Shown here: piece after piece, positions 41,062 to 64,000 of the stretch
Position numbering within the stretch: position 1 is the first letter of the stretch
How the letters are laid out: the number at the start of each line of letters is the position of its first letter
Source: Archegozetes longisetosus
Lineage: Eukaryota > Arthropoda > Arachnida > Sarcoptiformes > Trhypochthoniidae
Direction of reading: 5' to 3'
NCBI GenBank assembly: GCA_018873245.2
Contig: JAEMBT020000004.1
Span: forward strand, 9,440,652 to 9,504,651
Length of the DNA stretch: 64,000 bases
Notes under the pieces: generated by a model
The model's input: the letters and a program-made list of their open reading frames with translations, nothing else
The model's database searches: none
What the model was told of the DNA's origin: nothing
Translations under genes and position numbers: made by a program

Positions 41062-41257
41062 GTAAGTGTTAATTCAATTATATCTTAAGAATATTTTATA
41101 ATTCAAATGAAGAATTAGTAGTTATTTCTATTTATTTTTCAATTGTTTCCATTAAAATATTAGTCAGACGTTGAAAAAGCATTTGATTGAAAACAAAATA
41201 ACTTAGAAATCGATTGAATGAGCAATAAATTAATTGAATATAAATTTAAAATTTCAG
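41062..41257 (+). other. Intron in the 5' UTR of CHMP7
   Basis: A consensus donor GTAAGT at 41,062 and an acceptor AAATTTCAG ending at 41,257 bracket 196 bp just before the CHMP7 start codon. Only 9 nt (TCAACAATA) remain between the acceptor and ATG. No ATG is expected in the short upstream leader. The open frame continues a few codons left of the ATG only by reading through the intron end. Confidence 0.7.
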
Positions 41258-41266
41258 TCAACAATA

Positions 41267-42688
41267 ATGTCGAAAAGCTTTGAATCGCAATTATTAGCAA
41301 ATAGTCCCCGAAGCCCACAACAATCAAAGACCAATTCTGGACGCTCCACAAGCTCTCCATTTTCTCCAAACACAACTGATTCACAGCAATATGAAAACGA
41401 TTTAATTGTTCGCCCATATCTTCCTGAGTGTTGGACTGACAACAAAAGAATGTCTTCACTTTTCAACGAGTTTAGAGCCCGCGAGGCTAACCCCGAAGGT
41501 TGGGATCTCAAGATGAACTTCTGGTCCAATTGTATCAATAAGTGGTCACTACAAACACATAATGTCATCTTCACTGTCGAGGACATCAGAAAAGCATTTG
41601 AAAGAAGCTCTAATAGACCACAAAAAAAGTGTATTCAACTTGTTCTCAGTCATCTCAAGAGAAACAAGTCTGTCATCTATTTCGACGAATACAAGCAGTT
41701 GAGCACAAGTAATAATGCTAAGAATTGGATCAATTGGGGAATGAATGCATTACTTGTTAAACCATTGAGTGCTGGCTGGTCTTTGATTGCTGGAAATAAA
41801 GAAAATAGTTGTTCGGAAGATATTCTCAGTGAAATCAATGACGAAACTAAGTTTATTAATACTCAAACACTTCAAGTTATGTCTGAAGAAATGAATAAGC
41901 TTATCACTCAATTCGAAGACATCACTTGCATTCGATTCGACAGTCTGTTCAATAAATGTAAAGATAAACTCAACATTAGTTTCGATACTTTTGAAGTCAT
42001 TATCACTAACTTGGAGCTCGAGAATAAGCTTAAAGTGATTGTTGATAATGGCATTAAGATTATAAAAGTCGGTAAAAATGCTGACATCAAAGAAGTAGAT
42101 ATTGGACTAATAAGACTCGAAACTGCTAAAGAACTACTCGAAAACGAAATCGAAAAACTTGAAGAAGAGATCGAATCTATCAGAGAAGAGGCAAAAGTTT
42201 GTGTTAGGAATAAAAACAAAGAGAAAGCAATTTTGTTGTTAAAAAGAAAGAAAAGGATTGAAAATAAGTTGGCTAAAAAAGAGACCCAATTGGATAACGT
42301 GGACGTTCTTATCGATCAATTATTAAATTCAAGTTCTCATAATCTCATTTTACAAGCATTTCAAAGAGCGGCCGATGCGCTCAAATTAGCGCATAATCAG
42401 GAAGATGTCGAAAATACTATGTTAGACGTCGAGGAGACACTTGATGTCGTCTCTGATGTCATTTCAGATGTTAGTCGTCCTCTTGTTTCTGTCGACAACC
42501 AAGAGATTGACAACGAACTGGATCAGCTCTTAAGTGAATTGGAACAAAAGCCTTCTCCACAAGATTCGAATCAGCAACTAAATGATGAAGAATTGTCACA
42601 GATTTTGAGGTTAAATAACCTGTCAGTAAATGATGACTCTTTGACCGAACCTCAAAAGTCAACTAAAGCTACTTTAGAGGCAGCTTAA
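41267..42688 (+). CDS. CHMP7: Charged multivesicular body protein 7 (ESCRT-III, CHMP7)
   Basis: A single coding exon for 473 aa; the human protein is about 450. CHMP7 is the ESCRT-III-related adaptor that binds LEM2 at the inner nuclear membrane and recruits CHMP4 for nuclear envelope resealing. A low-complexity Ser/Pro start (residues 1-45) precedes the first winged-helix region (about 50-155), with the family signature LPECW..DNKRMSSLF and WDLKMNFW. A Trp-rich amphipathic stretch (WINWGMNALL, about 154-165) fits the known membrane-binding element. A second winged helix (about 190-275) is followed by a charged helical Snf7 core (about 280-410) with long E/K coiled-coil helices. An acidic tail has NELDQLLSELE, like a C-terminal ESCRT regulatory helix. 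ATG 41,267 is chosen because it directly follows a 3' splice site. It converges with CCAP. Confidence 0.93.
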   Translation: MSKSFESQLLANSPRSPQQSKTNSGRSTSSPFSPNTTDSQQYENDLIVRPYLPECWTDNKRMSSLFNEFRAREANPEGWDLKMNFWSNCINKWSLQTHNVIFTVEDIRKAFERSSNRPQKKCIQLVLSHLKRNKSVIYFDEYKQLSTSNNAKNWINWGMNALLVKPLSAGWSLIAGNKENSCSEDILSEINDETKFINTQTLQVMSEEMNKLITQFEDITCIRFDSLFNKCKDKLNISFDTFEVIITNLELENKLKVIVDNGIKIIKVGKNADIKEVDIGLIRLETAKELLENEIEKLEEEIESIREEAKVCVRNKNKEKAILLLKRKKRIENKLAKKETQLDNVDVLIDQLLNSSSHNLILQAFQRAADALKLAHNQEDVENTMLDVEETLDVVSDVISDVSRPLVSVDNQEIDNELDQLLSELEQKPSPQDSNQQLNDEELSQILRLNNLSVNDDSLTEPQKSTKATLEAA

Positions 42689-43755
42689 CTCAATCCAATC
42701 TAACTTTATTTACTATTTTTCCCTTTTTAAATATCATTAGAATTTATTACTCTTTATTCAGTTTATCAACAGTTCTGTTATTTTCAAATTTTGACTCAAA
42801 TTGTTAAATGAATTGTTGACTTTAATTGTATTATCGTTTTTATACGACAGAAACTAGAATAATTGTAACGAAATTACATGTGATCTTTTTCTAGTGCCTT
42901 GTCAGGAACACTATAATCTATTAAAATTTTTAAAGCATAGACTTTATTTTCAAATCAATCAACATTTAAAATCAAATACAATGGCATTTTCAAAGTAACA
43001 GATGTCTACTTAACTAGTGTTACAACTATTATCTCAATTAAATAATTTAATCAAAATTTACAACAAACTCCATTTAATCGTTTCGTGTATTTTACATTAC
43101 TTAATGGCACTACTGATCAATTCACCACATATCGCATCAATCCTTCTCCAGTTATTTCTGAAATGATTCAAATATTTATTTTTAGTTCATTTGGTTACTA
43201 TCCATTCCAGAAAACGAAATTTTCCAGATTTTAGAAGTATCATTGGCACGTGTATATTATGTCAGGAGATAAGATGGATTAGGAAAAAAACTCGTGCCTC
43301 AAAGCCAATGTCTAGAATGAACGCGATAGGATTCTATATTCTAAACTTCTATTAAAAATCCTATTTGTTTGTCTCTAACTTTCATTCTAAGCAAAGCATG
43401 CGTTTACAGTCTAAATAATGCAAAGTTTTTTTCCCTTATCCATCAAGTCTGCAGACATACTGTATTTCAAACACAATTTATTAGTTTGAAATCAAAGTTA
43501 ATCGATACCGAACTAGATAATTTTGCTGATTGATTGTGAGAGAAGTTTATTGACTATAATCAAAGGTAACATCTGAAGCGTTGGCTGACTCGCAAACCTT
43601 AAATCTTATGCAGTAGAAACTGCCTAACTTAAACATGTAGTTAAGTACTTTACAAGAATGAGTAACAATTAAGTCTTGTTTTCCTATGACATTTTTACTG
43701 TGGCTTTTCAAGAATCACTTGAGTATGTGTCAAATTTAGACAGGTTTAACTGTAC
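42689..43755. other. Convergent intergenic region, CHMP7/CCAP 3' UTRs
   Basis: About 1.07 kb between two stop codons on opposite strands. ATTAAA at 42,920 could serve CHMP7. On the minus strand TTTATT at about 43,175 (AATAAA in sense) could serve CCAP. Nothing else is recognised. Confidence 0.6.
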
Positions 43756-44453
43756 TTATTTTTGCCGTCGGGAAAATGACGTTTCTGACCAGTACTGACT
43801 TACTCTGGCATTCTCTTGCAAGTCAATTGATCTTCGTTTCCGCGCTGACAAATAATCCGGCATTTGAGAGTCTGACGGAAGCATCTGTGCATTAAAAAAT
43901 GATAACTTGTTACACTTGCTATCGAAAGTCAATGCTCAACTAGGCAAGCTAAGCCTCAAAGGCCTTTCAATTTAAAAACAGCCTAACTTTCAAATTGACA
44001 GCAAAACTTTCTAAAGAATCAACAACTATTCGGTATCAAAATTTTAGTCGACTTATTGAAACGTTGGCTCTCAGTAGTTTTTATAACAACCTCATTATTG
44101 GCAAATCGATGCTGTAAGAGTTCCCACTGTTTTGCTTCTTGTATTACTTTTCTAACCAATCGCATCAATGGGTCGATTTGTTCTCTGTTCTCGAGATTCT
44201 CAAAATTTGGCGAACGCTTTTTGCCACAACCTGTAAATGCGTTACAAAAGGGTCTCTTCTCAGCAGTTGGCAAATATCCGATTTGATTCTCTACTAAGTG
44301 TCCATCAGTCTCCTGAAATTAAACTCTCTTTTTATTCAATACTTTTTTCAACTCAGTATATTTTACCCTCTTTGATATTATCTTCGATGAGATGCCAATT
44401 AATAATGTGCTCAAAGTTACCAAAAATACAATTAATAATCCACTAGAATTCAT
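43756..44453 (-). CDS. CCAP: Crustacean cardioactive peptide (CCAP) precursor, 3 exons
   Basis: A neuropeptide prohormone of 145 aa on the minus strand. Exons: 44453-44367, 44312-44091, 43884-43756; introns of 54 and 206 bp, all phase 0. Exon 1 encodes a signal peptide (hydrophobic GLLIVFLVTLSTLLIG, residues 5-20). Exon 2 carries KR-PFCNAFTGC-GKKR at residues 48-62. This is the exact arthropod CCAP nonapeptide (P50-C58, disulfide C52-C58), with Gly59 as amide donor between dibasic cleavage sites. After it comes a helical IQEAKQWELLQ segment, which resembles the conserved downstream part of other CCAP precursors. Exon 3 adds a 42-aa tail with the further basic site RKRRS. CCAP acts through a GPCR in ecdysis behaviour and heart and gut muscle contraction. 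Donor 2 (GAG/GTTGTT) is weak, so the exact 3' junction is less certain than the rest. Reading through it instead gives a 126-aa form ending at 44,019. Confidence 0.9.
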
Positions 44454-59504
<15,051 letters not shown>

Positions 59505-59864
59505 ATAGGAGCTGAAATTTTAAATTATCTATCTGTGAACTATTGTCTTTTAATTTTAGTTTTTCGGGTGTTAGTAAAATACCTATAATTTGTTTTTTTA
59601 TTGACGATTCTATTATTACCGAAATATCATGTGCTTTATATTGAATTAATCGCTAAAATTATTATTTACGACAACTTTATTTATAGTTTATATTTTATTC
59701 TCTTAATGTAAAAATTTAAAAGAAATGATGCATTCAATTGAATTTATGTAAGTTCTTAATCAAACGGTAAAAATCACATTTTATCAAACAAAAGCCTACA
59801 CTTTGATTAAACTAAACAAATACCATTAAAGCAGATAAATTAAATTCAAAAATCTTTATTCTTC
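59505..59864. other. Convergent MED12/MOB4 3' region
   Basis: 360 bp between stop codons on opposite strands. It is strongly AT-rich. TTTATT motifs at 59,855 and near 59,675 would be AATAAA signals for MOB4. ATTAAA at 59,806 could serve MED12, which implies overlapping 3' UTRs. Confidence 0.6.
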
Positions 59865-60533
59865 TTAAGCTTCGCTCTCATTACTTCCCAGTCCAGTCTC
59901 AACGCCCACGATTGGGACAATTAAGTTGTCTTTTGACATCAGATTATATTTCGTCACAAAAGCAGTGAATCGTTTGCATAAAAACAACTGACTCTCGAAC
60001 TCATCAAAGAGTGATCTGTGATGAAAGTATGCGTGAGAAAAGATACGATAAACCCTTCGGCAAACACTTCCCAACTTGGCCACTGATGACTCTTTAATAG
60101 TGACCCGACTCGGGAAGTATTTATTGCTATTGAGAAGACAAGCAGCGCCGTCGAGAGTATGGCGCGTGTAATCGATTGCCGGACACTCTTTTGGTGTCTT
60201 ATGAGCTGCACATAAGAAGATCCACTGCTCGGTAGCCGTCATTTGAGTACAAGTTTCAGGATTGCATTCAGCTTGCAACTTGACAGCCAATCGATTCAAT
60301 TCCATACAGAACTGTCTTAAATGCTCGTACTTCCACGTTCCCTCCTCTTGACCTTCTGGTGGATTCAAGATTTCGTCGATATTTGACGGATCTTTGCGTA
60401 TAGTTTGTTGGATGAACTGTTGGACTGCTATTGTTGAATCCATTTCTTCAAATGGCTCGTCAGCCCACGAATAAAACTCTTCGCTGGTGCATCCCTTTCG
60501 ATTGCGTCTTAGCATTACTGATGTCTCACACAT
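59865..60533 (-). CDS. MOB4: MOB-like protein phocein (MOB4), STRIPAK component
   Basis: An intact single-exon frame of 222 aa; human MOB4 has 225. It is a MOB-family adaptor that joins striatin, PP2A and GCK-III kinases in the STRIPAK complex and antagonises Hippo signalling. In flies it affects synapse and microtubule organisation. The MOB fold is visible throughout: [15 protein letters not shown] (30-44), [14 protein letters not shown] (67-80), [20 protein letters not shown] (95-114), [20 protein letters not shown] (117-136) and [11 protein letters not shown] (163-173). The expected zinc ligands are C90, C95, H167 and H172. The tail [10 protein letters not shown] is the MOB4 signature. The N-terminus ([14 protein letters not shown]) varies, as in other species. 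The absence of introns is notable, but strong conservation and flanking UTR space argue against a dead retrocopy. It is divergent from WDR6. Confidence 0.96.
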   Translation of the reverse strand: MCETSVMLRRNRKGCTSEEFYSWADEPFEEMDSTIAVQQFIQQTIRKDPSNIDEILNPPEGQEEGTWKYEHLRQFCMELNRLAVKLQAECNPETCTQMTATEQWIFLCAAHKTPKECPAIDYTRHTLDGAACLLNSNKYFPSRVTIKESSVAKLGSVCRRVYRIFSHAYFHHRSLFDEFESQLFLCKRFTAFVTKYNLMSKDNLIVPIVGVETGLGSNESEA

Positions 60534-61171
60534 TTATTTTTGCTTTAGTTATTCTTGTTTATTGGAATTGGTTAATACGATGTTTTGTTTGATTTTGAGT
60601 CAGTTTTTGCAATTGTGTCAAAACTAGTGTCAACTGACTCACAAACAAATGGGAGAAAAACAATTTTTAAGGTACTTTCATCAACAACGTACTCATTTTA
60701 AAAGACATGTGCGCTCAATGTAAACACTTAAATGTGTTCGGCTTTTAAATGGTTTCAAAACTGTATTCTCAACACTTTTTAAATAAATATTAACTACAAT
60801 TATTTAAATCGAGAGTTTAATTATGTCTACATCTAATACCAATGGACTGAAACTGTTTTGAATTAAATTCAGACCTTTCAGACATCAAACAAGAAGTAGA
60901 AAACTTTATATGAATTGAATAAACTTTTAATGTGAACAATAACTGAGAATAGATTAGTTTGACATTAACTCTCAATTAAGTTAACATTAGATAAGATGTC
61001 AAAGAGCTGCTCGTTTGAGTCAATAGCAACAAAATGTCACTTAAGGGCATTATGTTTTCACAAACCATTTCTACTTTTCGGTCAGTTAAGCCTATTATTT
61101 AATCAAAGTCAACAACTTTTTTGTAATCAATTCCCAAATCAATTAATAATTGAAACTTTTATTTTAAAGGG
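60534..61171. promoter_or_regulatory. Divergent MOB4/WDR6 intergenic region
   Basis: 638 bp between the start codons of MOB4 (-) and WDR6 (+), so probably a shared bidirectional promoter. No TATA box stands out. A short open frame at 60,996-61,196 overlaps the WDR6 start in another frame and has no recognisable content. A splice-acceptor-like ATTTTAAAG just before the WDR6 ATG leaves room for a 5' UTR intron. Confidence 0.45.
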
Positions 61172-64000
61172 ATGGGAACTACTCTTCACGTATTGAAGAC
61201 TGACAATAACGGTTTAGACAAATTACTTTTAATTAAACCTATATTTGAAAACTTCAACATTAATGGAATCGAAGTTATGGCAGATTGTCATAAGAATGTT
61301 GAACCGTTTGAATATGATATCGAACTAAAATTTGCAGTTTTTGGCAACCGATTCATAGCTATTTATGAATTGCTATACAACAATACAAACGAAAACTTAT
61401 CACTCAATCAATTGATGAAATGTCATAACTTTCACGATTGGATTATTGACGTCAGACTCACTGATGAACTGGTATTTATAGTGAAAGCCCACAATCAAGT
61501 CGTTGTTCACAACTGGAAGAATAACCAAACTATTAATACAGTTTCGGGACAAGACAAATGTATTCTCTACTCGGCATCACTCCTTCACATCTCATTATCT
61601 CCAATTGGATTTGTTCTGTCGTCCGGAACTGTCTTCAAAGAAATAGTAATTTGGAGCTCATTTGATGCCAATTCTGAAATGAATCCAAATACTCTTCAGA
61701 AGCTTTTAGGCCATGATGGAGTCATTTTTGCTATCAATTATAATCAAGATTTAAATTTATTAGTGTCTGCTTCTGATGATAGAAGTGTTAGGATATGGAC
61801 AGCAAACAATGGCTCGAATTGTATGTCCAATGCGATTGATTTCTGGAATAACAATAAGTTTTCTTTAAGCCATATATTTTATGGTCACTCAGCACGAATT
61901 TGGGGTGTTTTCACAATCATTAATCCTTATCCAATTGTGATTAGTGCTGGAGAAGATTCTTCACTATGTTTTTGGGATATCGGTGAGAAAAAGTTGATCC
62001 AAAAAGTAGACGGACATAAAAATTCAAGCACCTGGAGTTTGGCCATAGATACTGAGTCATTGATAGCTTATAGTGGTGGAAGTGATTCGTGTGTTTCAAG
62101 CTGTGATATTCTTAGTACAATAACTCCATTCAATTCAGTTGTAAAACAAAATTTAGAGTCAAAAGAAGTCAGATTTATAAATATGTCTGGAGAGTCTTTA
62201 GAGCTTTTCAGTGCATCAAATAGTGGAGATTTACTAATTTTGTCAATTCTTAACAATGATATGATTTCTAGCTATAGCCAGTTGAGAGATGTTTTTAAAA
62301 CTTATTGTTCAATAGATATCAGTGAAGAACGAAATAAAATTTTATTAGGCTCTAAATGTGGAAACATTGCGATCATTCAAACGAACAGTAAAACAGAAAA
62401 TCCTTTTGAAGTGTCTATCAAAAAAGTACACAACGGAAAGTTTTTAGTGTCTGTTTTGTTAATTGTGATAGTTTTATAAGTTGTGCCAACAATGGAGAAG
62501 TTTATATTTGGGATTTGACAACTTTTTCTTCATTAGGCAAATGTGAATTACCAAATTCTAGGCATCGATGGGTTTTGGCGGGCCTGCTTTACAAACAAAT
62601 GTTGGTTTTAGGTGATCGATGTGGTAGTCTTTTTGTTTATTCAAAGTTAAGCAGTAGCCCCACTCAAGAATTTCGTAATTTACACGGACGTAATGGAGTG
62701 ACTGCTATTAAGATAAAGCCAAATACAAACTTCATGTATTCGGGTGGTCGTAATGGAAAAATATTTGAATTTCTTTTAGAGGAAAATAAATGCTCTCTTT
62801 TGAGAACTTTCAGAATTTTCGCTGATATGGAATGGATTGGAAATTTTCATTTTGATGAAAAAACTGGCCAATTCTCATATGTTTGTGGTTTCGAATCCCG
62901 AAATTTCGTTGTTTGGGATGATAGAGAAGAGAAGTTTATTTATAGTATTGAATGCGGCGGTGGACATCGATCATGGGATTTCACTATAAGTCAAAATCGG
63001 TTATATTTCTGTTACGTAAAACAAGAAAAGTTAATATGTTTTGATAAGGAATTACCGAAAATTCGAAATTCAGCCGAAGTGATGACTTCATGCTTAACTA
63101 AAGGTTCCCACTGCAGGAGAATTAATTGCTGTTCAATTTTATTCAATCGAAACAAGAATTGTTCAAACATTTATTTTGCGACTGCCGGCGAAGACAATGC
63201 TATTAACATAAATAGTTTAGACACTAAAATAAATGTGTCTAAAGTTGAGTTAGTTGTTTGTGGTCATATATCGAATATTTCTGCTATAAGTGTGTATTGC
63301 TCTGAACTCGAGTCAGTTTGTTATATGGTTTCTGTTGGTGGAAGATCTCAGTTAATGATCTGGGAAATTAAGATTAAAGATAAAAATTTAATCTGTAAAC
63401 AAATGATTAACAACTTTTTATGGCCTTCCGATATTTTCTTGCGAAAAACTATCAAAACTTCAGACTCGTTGCTATCAGATCCACAAATTCGCTATTTGGA
63501 CGCAAGTATTAGTCAAATTTCTGAAGAAAAGTATTTGATTTCTACGGCATGTTCTGATTCAGCGTTTCGATTGTTTATTTTCGACCGAAATCAAGTTGAA
63601 CTCGAATTGATTAGCATTACCTCTTTTAATAGAAGTTGTGTTTTAAAAGTGATGAATATTTTCACATCACATATCATTACAGCGTCAAACGATGGAACAC
63701 TCAAGATATGGTCTCTGTTTGAATCTTTATTTGAAAACTTGACTCTCACTCCGTTGGCTGACAATCAAATCAATTTGAGCTCGCTTTTTGAGATGCAATT
63801 CCATCAGTCAGGAATCAATGCGTTGGATGTCTTTCATCTGAATGGTATTTGATTTATAGACTAAACTCCTAATTGAATCTATTAGGAACTAAATTCTATT
63901 TTTTCAACTAAAGAGAATTTATGGCTAATCGCGAGCGGTGGAGACGATAACACCATTTTGTTGTCTTTATTAAAATGTTCAAACAACAACTTTAGTCGGG
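61172..64000 (+). CDS. WDR6: WD repeat protein 6 (WDR6/Rtt10), tRNA methylation adaptor; partial, with apparent frameshift
   Basis: Partner of FTSJ1/Trm7 that directs 2'-O-methylation of anticodon-loop nucleotide 34 of some tRNAs, in the cytoplasm. The sequence shows three parts: 61172 to about 62,440 in one frame, about 62,440-63,844 in the -1 frame, then, after an intron (63845-63913), an exon from 63,914 open at the window edge. Family blocks include SSGTVFKEIVIW (150-161), GHDGVIFAINY..LLVSASDDRSVRIW (180-209), GHSARIWGVF (238-247), ISAGEDSSLCFWDI (257-270) and SGGSDSCVSSCDI. Later come SCANNGEVYIWDL, HISNISAISVY and, in the last exon, IASGGDDNTI. The frame change falls inside a WD repeat (H-N-G-K before it, SVCFVNCDSFIS after it) with no plausible intron. 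It is therefore either a one-base error, a true lesion or ribosomal frameshifting. The start is the first ATG; M36 is an alternative. Confidence 0.88.
62436..62448 (+). other. Apparent -1 frameshift site in WDR6
   Basis: The 5' frame reads GGA AAG TTT TTA GTG and ends at a stop (62,477). The 3' frame reads AGT GTC TGT TTT from 62,446. Continuity of the WD repeat needs a shift to -1 between 62,438 and 62,446. The run AAAGTTTTTA is prone to indel error. It also contains G_TTT_TTA in the zero frame, one base from a canonical slippery heptamer. Confidence 0.75.

Noticed and set aside
44019..44090. Tail VVIKTTESQRFNKSTK... as the real CCAP C-terminus
   Set aside because: It lies beyond a possible donor and looks like intron read-through. 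A more protein-like phase-0 exon with basic sites follows at 43,884. Kept only as a fallback because the donor is weak.
59865..60533. MOB4 as a processed pseudogene because it lacks introns
   Set aside because: The frame is intact, zinc ligands and family signatures are complete, and it sits in an ordinary convergent/divergent gene arrangement with no visible polyA tract or target-site duplication.
60996..61196. 66-codon frame overlapping the WDR6 start, as an upstream WDR6 exon
   Set aside because: It is in a different frame, has no WDR6-like content and no convincing donor.
62424..62471. A tiny intron (25 or 46 nt) to explain the WDR6 break
   Set aside because: Both GT..AG options have the wrong length modulo three for the downstream frame. 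They are also shorter than any other intron here and would delete conserved blade residues.

Overview
The window is AT-rich eukaryotic DNA with short spliceosomal introns (54-105 bp is typical; the longest inferred are 206 and 319 bp) and canonical GT..AG boundaries. There are no operons or bacterial-type signals. A crustacean cardioactive peptide (CCAP) precursor and a Dop1R2-type dopamine receptor mark it as an arthropod. The compact introns, low GC and small intergenic distances in the right third would suit an acariform mite, but that is inference from style, not proof.

Layout. 1-25.0 kb: no gene that I can recognise. It holds GA/CT and AT microsatellites, short tandem repeats, a perfect hairpin, one TATA-like promoter motif and a possible orphan exon or pseudogene near 10.2-10.45 kb. 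25.03-27.40 kb (+): a seven-exon D1-like dopamine receptor (Dop1R2/DAMB class). 27.4-41.0 kb: a second gene-poor stretch with a probable non-autonomous pogo/Tigger-type DNA transposon (29.18-29.87 kb) and more microsatellites. 41.06-42.69 kb (+): CHMP7 (ESCRT-III), with an intron in its 5' UTR. 43.76-44.45 kb (-): a three-exon CCAP neuropeptide precursor, convergent with CHMP7; two of its exons are too small to show as long ORFs. 44.5-51.8 kb: gene-poor. 51.77-59.50 kb (+): MED12, the Mediator kinase-module subunit, six exons and about 2,365 aa. 59.87-60.53 kb (-): MOB4/phocein (STRIPAK), convergent with MED12. 61.17-64.0 kb (+): WDR6, the WD40 adaptor of the tRNA 2'-O-methyltransferase FTSJ1, divergent from MOB4, running off the right edge and carrying an apparent -1 frameshift.

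The genes do not form one pathway. The two neural signalling genes (Dop1R2, CCAP) each border large AT-rich gene deserts, as expected for genes with extended cis-regulation. The housekeeping genes MED12, MOB4 and WDR6 are packed 360-640 bp apart. The most informative observations are the hidden CCAP exons, the WDR6 frameshift at a G_TTT_TTA heptamer, and a 57-nt stop-free intron in MED12 whose retention would keep the frame open. I found no wholly new system with strong support.
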